DNA of 8,020 nt from Planctomycetota bacterium. Its GTDB lineage: Bacteria; Planctomycetota; Planctomycetia; Planctomycetales; Planctomycetaceae. The DNA is taken from positions 1-8,020 of the forward strand of contig JAPOLP010000230.1 of NCBI GenBank assembly GCA_029977045.1, read 5' to 3'. A model generated the notes under the pieces. That model was not told the origin of the DNA. It saw only the letters and a list, made by a program, of their open reading frames with translations, and did not search any database. The position numbers and the translations under genes are program-made. Each line of letters begins with the position of its first letter. The first letter of the stretch is position 1. Shown here one piece after another: positions 7,084 through 8,020 of the stretch.

Positions 7084-7290
7084 GATCCCGCAGGGATCAC
7101 AGACTGTAGCCGGGGGTCGCAGACCCCCGGTCTGGTTCCGCCCCATCGCGAGCATCCTGAAGGGATGCCAGAGTCAATCGCGAAGCGCGCCGTCAGCTTC
7201 TGGCATCCCTTCAGGATGCAATCTGCGACGTGCCTCATCTTCCGGGGGTCTCCGACACCCCGGCTACTCTCTGTGATCACTTCGTGATCA
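7084..7290. repeat. Nested, mirrored palindromic element (REP/BIME-like), six hairpins
   Basis: Six short palindromes lie in mirrored order. Left half: GATCCC/GGGATC around GCA (7084-7098); a perfect 9-bp stem CCGGGGGTC/GACCCCCGG around GCA (7110-7130); GCATCC/GGATGC around TGAAG (7152-7168). Right half: GCATCC/GGATGC around CTTCA (7203-7219); an imperfect CCGGGGGTC/GACACCCCGG stem (7242-7263); and TGATCAC/GTGATCA around TTC (7274-7290). The halves are inverted copies in part: 7152-7172 is an exact 21-base inverted match to 7199-7219, 7106-7115 matches 7258-7267 inverted, and 7095-7103 matches 7270-7278 inverted. A 26-base spacer with CGCGAAGCGCG sits at the centre. It can fold as one long arm or as separate hairpins. 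None is followed by a T-run, so a simple intrinsic terminator is not indicated. It looks like a dispersed, possibly transposase-mobilised non-coding repeat. Confidence 0.85.
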
Positions 7291-7578
7291 AGCACTGAAT
7301 TCAAGCGGGTGAGCGTTTAACGAAGTGCCTCATGGCCACGGCTCGCCATCGAGAATCGCTCGATTCAGCGCCGCCTGACAAACCGACGCCTGCCCTGACC
7401 GAAAATGCCGGGGCGTCGACTTCCGCGAAATATCGGGCTCCGATACGCTGCCGGCTTGGCTTCCGCAGCGCGAGGGGGGCTCGCGGCTGCAATTGCTGCC
7501 GAATGGCCGGCAGCAGACGGTATCGACAGGCGTCGGTGCCGGTCCCCGCTCTGAATTCGACGGTAAAGGTCTGGAATC
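7291..7578 (+). other. Leader region between the palindromic element and aspS, no supported gene
   Basis: Open frames here on both strands have Arg/Ser/Pro-rich products with no recognisable domain and are treated as chance. I see no T-box or other riboswitch architecture. Small palindromes exist, such as ATCGG/CCGAT around GCT near 7433-7445, and an 8-base inverted pair links 7278-7285 to 7320-7327. The aspS promoter must lie in or before this stretch but cannot be placed. Confidence 0.35.
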
Positions 7579-8020
7579 GTGCTCCGTACTCATACCTGTG
7601 GCGAACTGCGAAAAGAAAACGTTGGCCTGGATGTTTCAGTTTGTGGCTGGGTCGACACGTATCGCGATTTCGGCGGTCTGGTCTTTATTGACCTGCGCGA
7701 CCGATACGGACTGGTTCAGGTCGTGTTTGATCCAAACGAATGTCCGGACGCCCACAGAGTCGCTCGTACGCTCCGAAACGAGGACGTCATCCAGGTTTCC
7801 GGGCATGTAAAACTCCGTGGCGAAGGCCTGACCAATCCCAAACTGGCAACCGGCGAGATTGAGGTTCGCGGTCGTCAGCTAACCGTCCACAACAAGAGTA
7901 AGCCTCCACCGTTTGAACCGACCGGCGACAACCTCCCGAATGAAGAGCTGCGGCTGAAGTACCGGTACGTCGATCTCCGCCGGCCGCAGCTTCAGGAAGC
8001 GATGATCCTGCGTCACAAGC
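7579..8020 (+). CDS. aspS: Aspartyl-tRNA synthetase, bacterial type, N-terminal part (cut by window end)
   Basis: This is the first 147 codons of a cytoplasmic class II synthetase that charges tRNA with aspartate. Translation from the GTG at 7579 begins MLRTHTCGELRKENVG and runs into the anticodon-binding OB fold: VCGWVDTYRDFGGLVFIDLR at 21-40, then GLVQVVFDP at 44-52. The conserved TNPKLATGEIEV follows at 85-96, and the visible part ends in the linker to the catalytic domain with LRLKYRYVDLRRP. The GTG is the only common start codon after the in-frame TAA at 7564-7566. AAAGG at 7565-7569 is a weak ribosome binding site with a 9-base spacer. The catalytic core and GAD insertion lie beyond the window. 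Position 31 is Phe where many non-discriminating enzymes have His. Family identity is certain. Confidence 0.95.
   Translation, partial: MLRTHTCGELRKENVGLDVSVCGWVDTYRDFGGLVFIDLRDRYGLVQVVFDPNECPDAHRVARTLRNEDVIQVSGHVKLRGEGLTNPKLATGEIEVRGRQLTVHNKSKPPPFEPTGDNLPNEELRLKYRYVDLRRPQLQEAMILRHK

Noticed and set aside
7084..7290. CRISPR array
   Set aside because: The repeated units are inverted and palindromic, with no regular spacers or direct repeats of constant length, so this is a nested inverted-repeat element instead.
7330..7593. 87-codon minus-strand open frame before aspS
   Set aside because: The product is Ser/Pro/Arg-rich without any domain, and it overlaps the aspS start and leader.

Overview
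The window looks like chromosomal DNA of a planctomycete (Planctomycetota). This is an inference. It rests on a tetrahydromethanopterin (H4MPT) biosynthesis pair in an otherwise bacterial, moderately GC-rich context, a Hanks-type kinase with one transmembrane segment and a helical tail, a DUF5658 membrane protein, and a bacterial-type aspartyl-tRNA synthetase. No RNA gene, CRISPR array, insertion sequence or phage gene was seen.

Left part (1-3926), all on the minus strand. Reading leftwards there is a serine/threonine protein kinase (2319-3860), then after a 179-bp gap a bifunctional-nuclease/DUF151 protein (1738-2139), a DUF447 protein (1086-1679) and beta-RFAP synthase (7-1089). The last two overlap by four bases (ATGA), and the synthase has a strong Shine-Dalgarno inside the DUF447 gene, so they are probably translationally coupled. 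Both belong to H4MPT-linked C1 metabolism. The DUF151 gene lies 58 bp upstream of them and may be in the same transcript.

Middle part (3927-5866). A D-glutamate cyclase/DUF1445 (YcsI-type) gene on the plus strand (3978-4829) diverges from the kinase. It converges with a minus-strand membrane protein gene whose reading frame is interrupted by one apparent extra G in a run of six at 5476-5481. Joining the frames restores a 216-residue protein with an ATG and a good ribosome binding site at 5502. The 364 bp that follow, to 5866, hold no gene I can support, and about 240 bp of them are clearly lower in GC (about 50%).

Right part (5867-8020), plus strand. A secreted/membrane protein with a C-terminal DUF5658 domain (5867-6955) is followed by a 623-bp stretch without a supported gene. 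That stretch contains an elaborate mirrored set of hairpins (7084-7290). The window ends in the 5' part of aspS (GTG start at 7579), which runs off the right edge.

Most genes are ordinary members of known families. The points most worth a second look are the homopolymer frameshift, the nested palindromic element upstream of aspS, and the Phe at a tRNA-discrimination position of AspRS. I see no convincing new multi-gene system.
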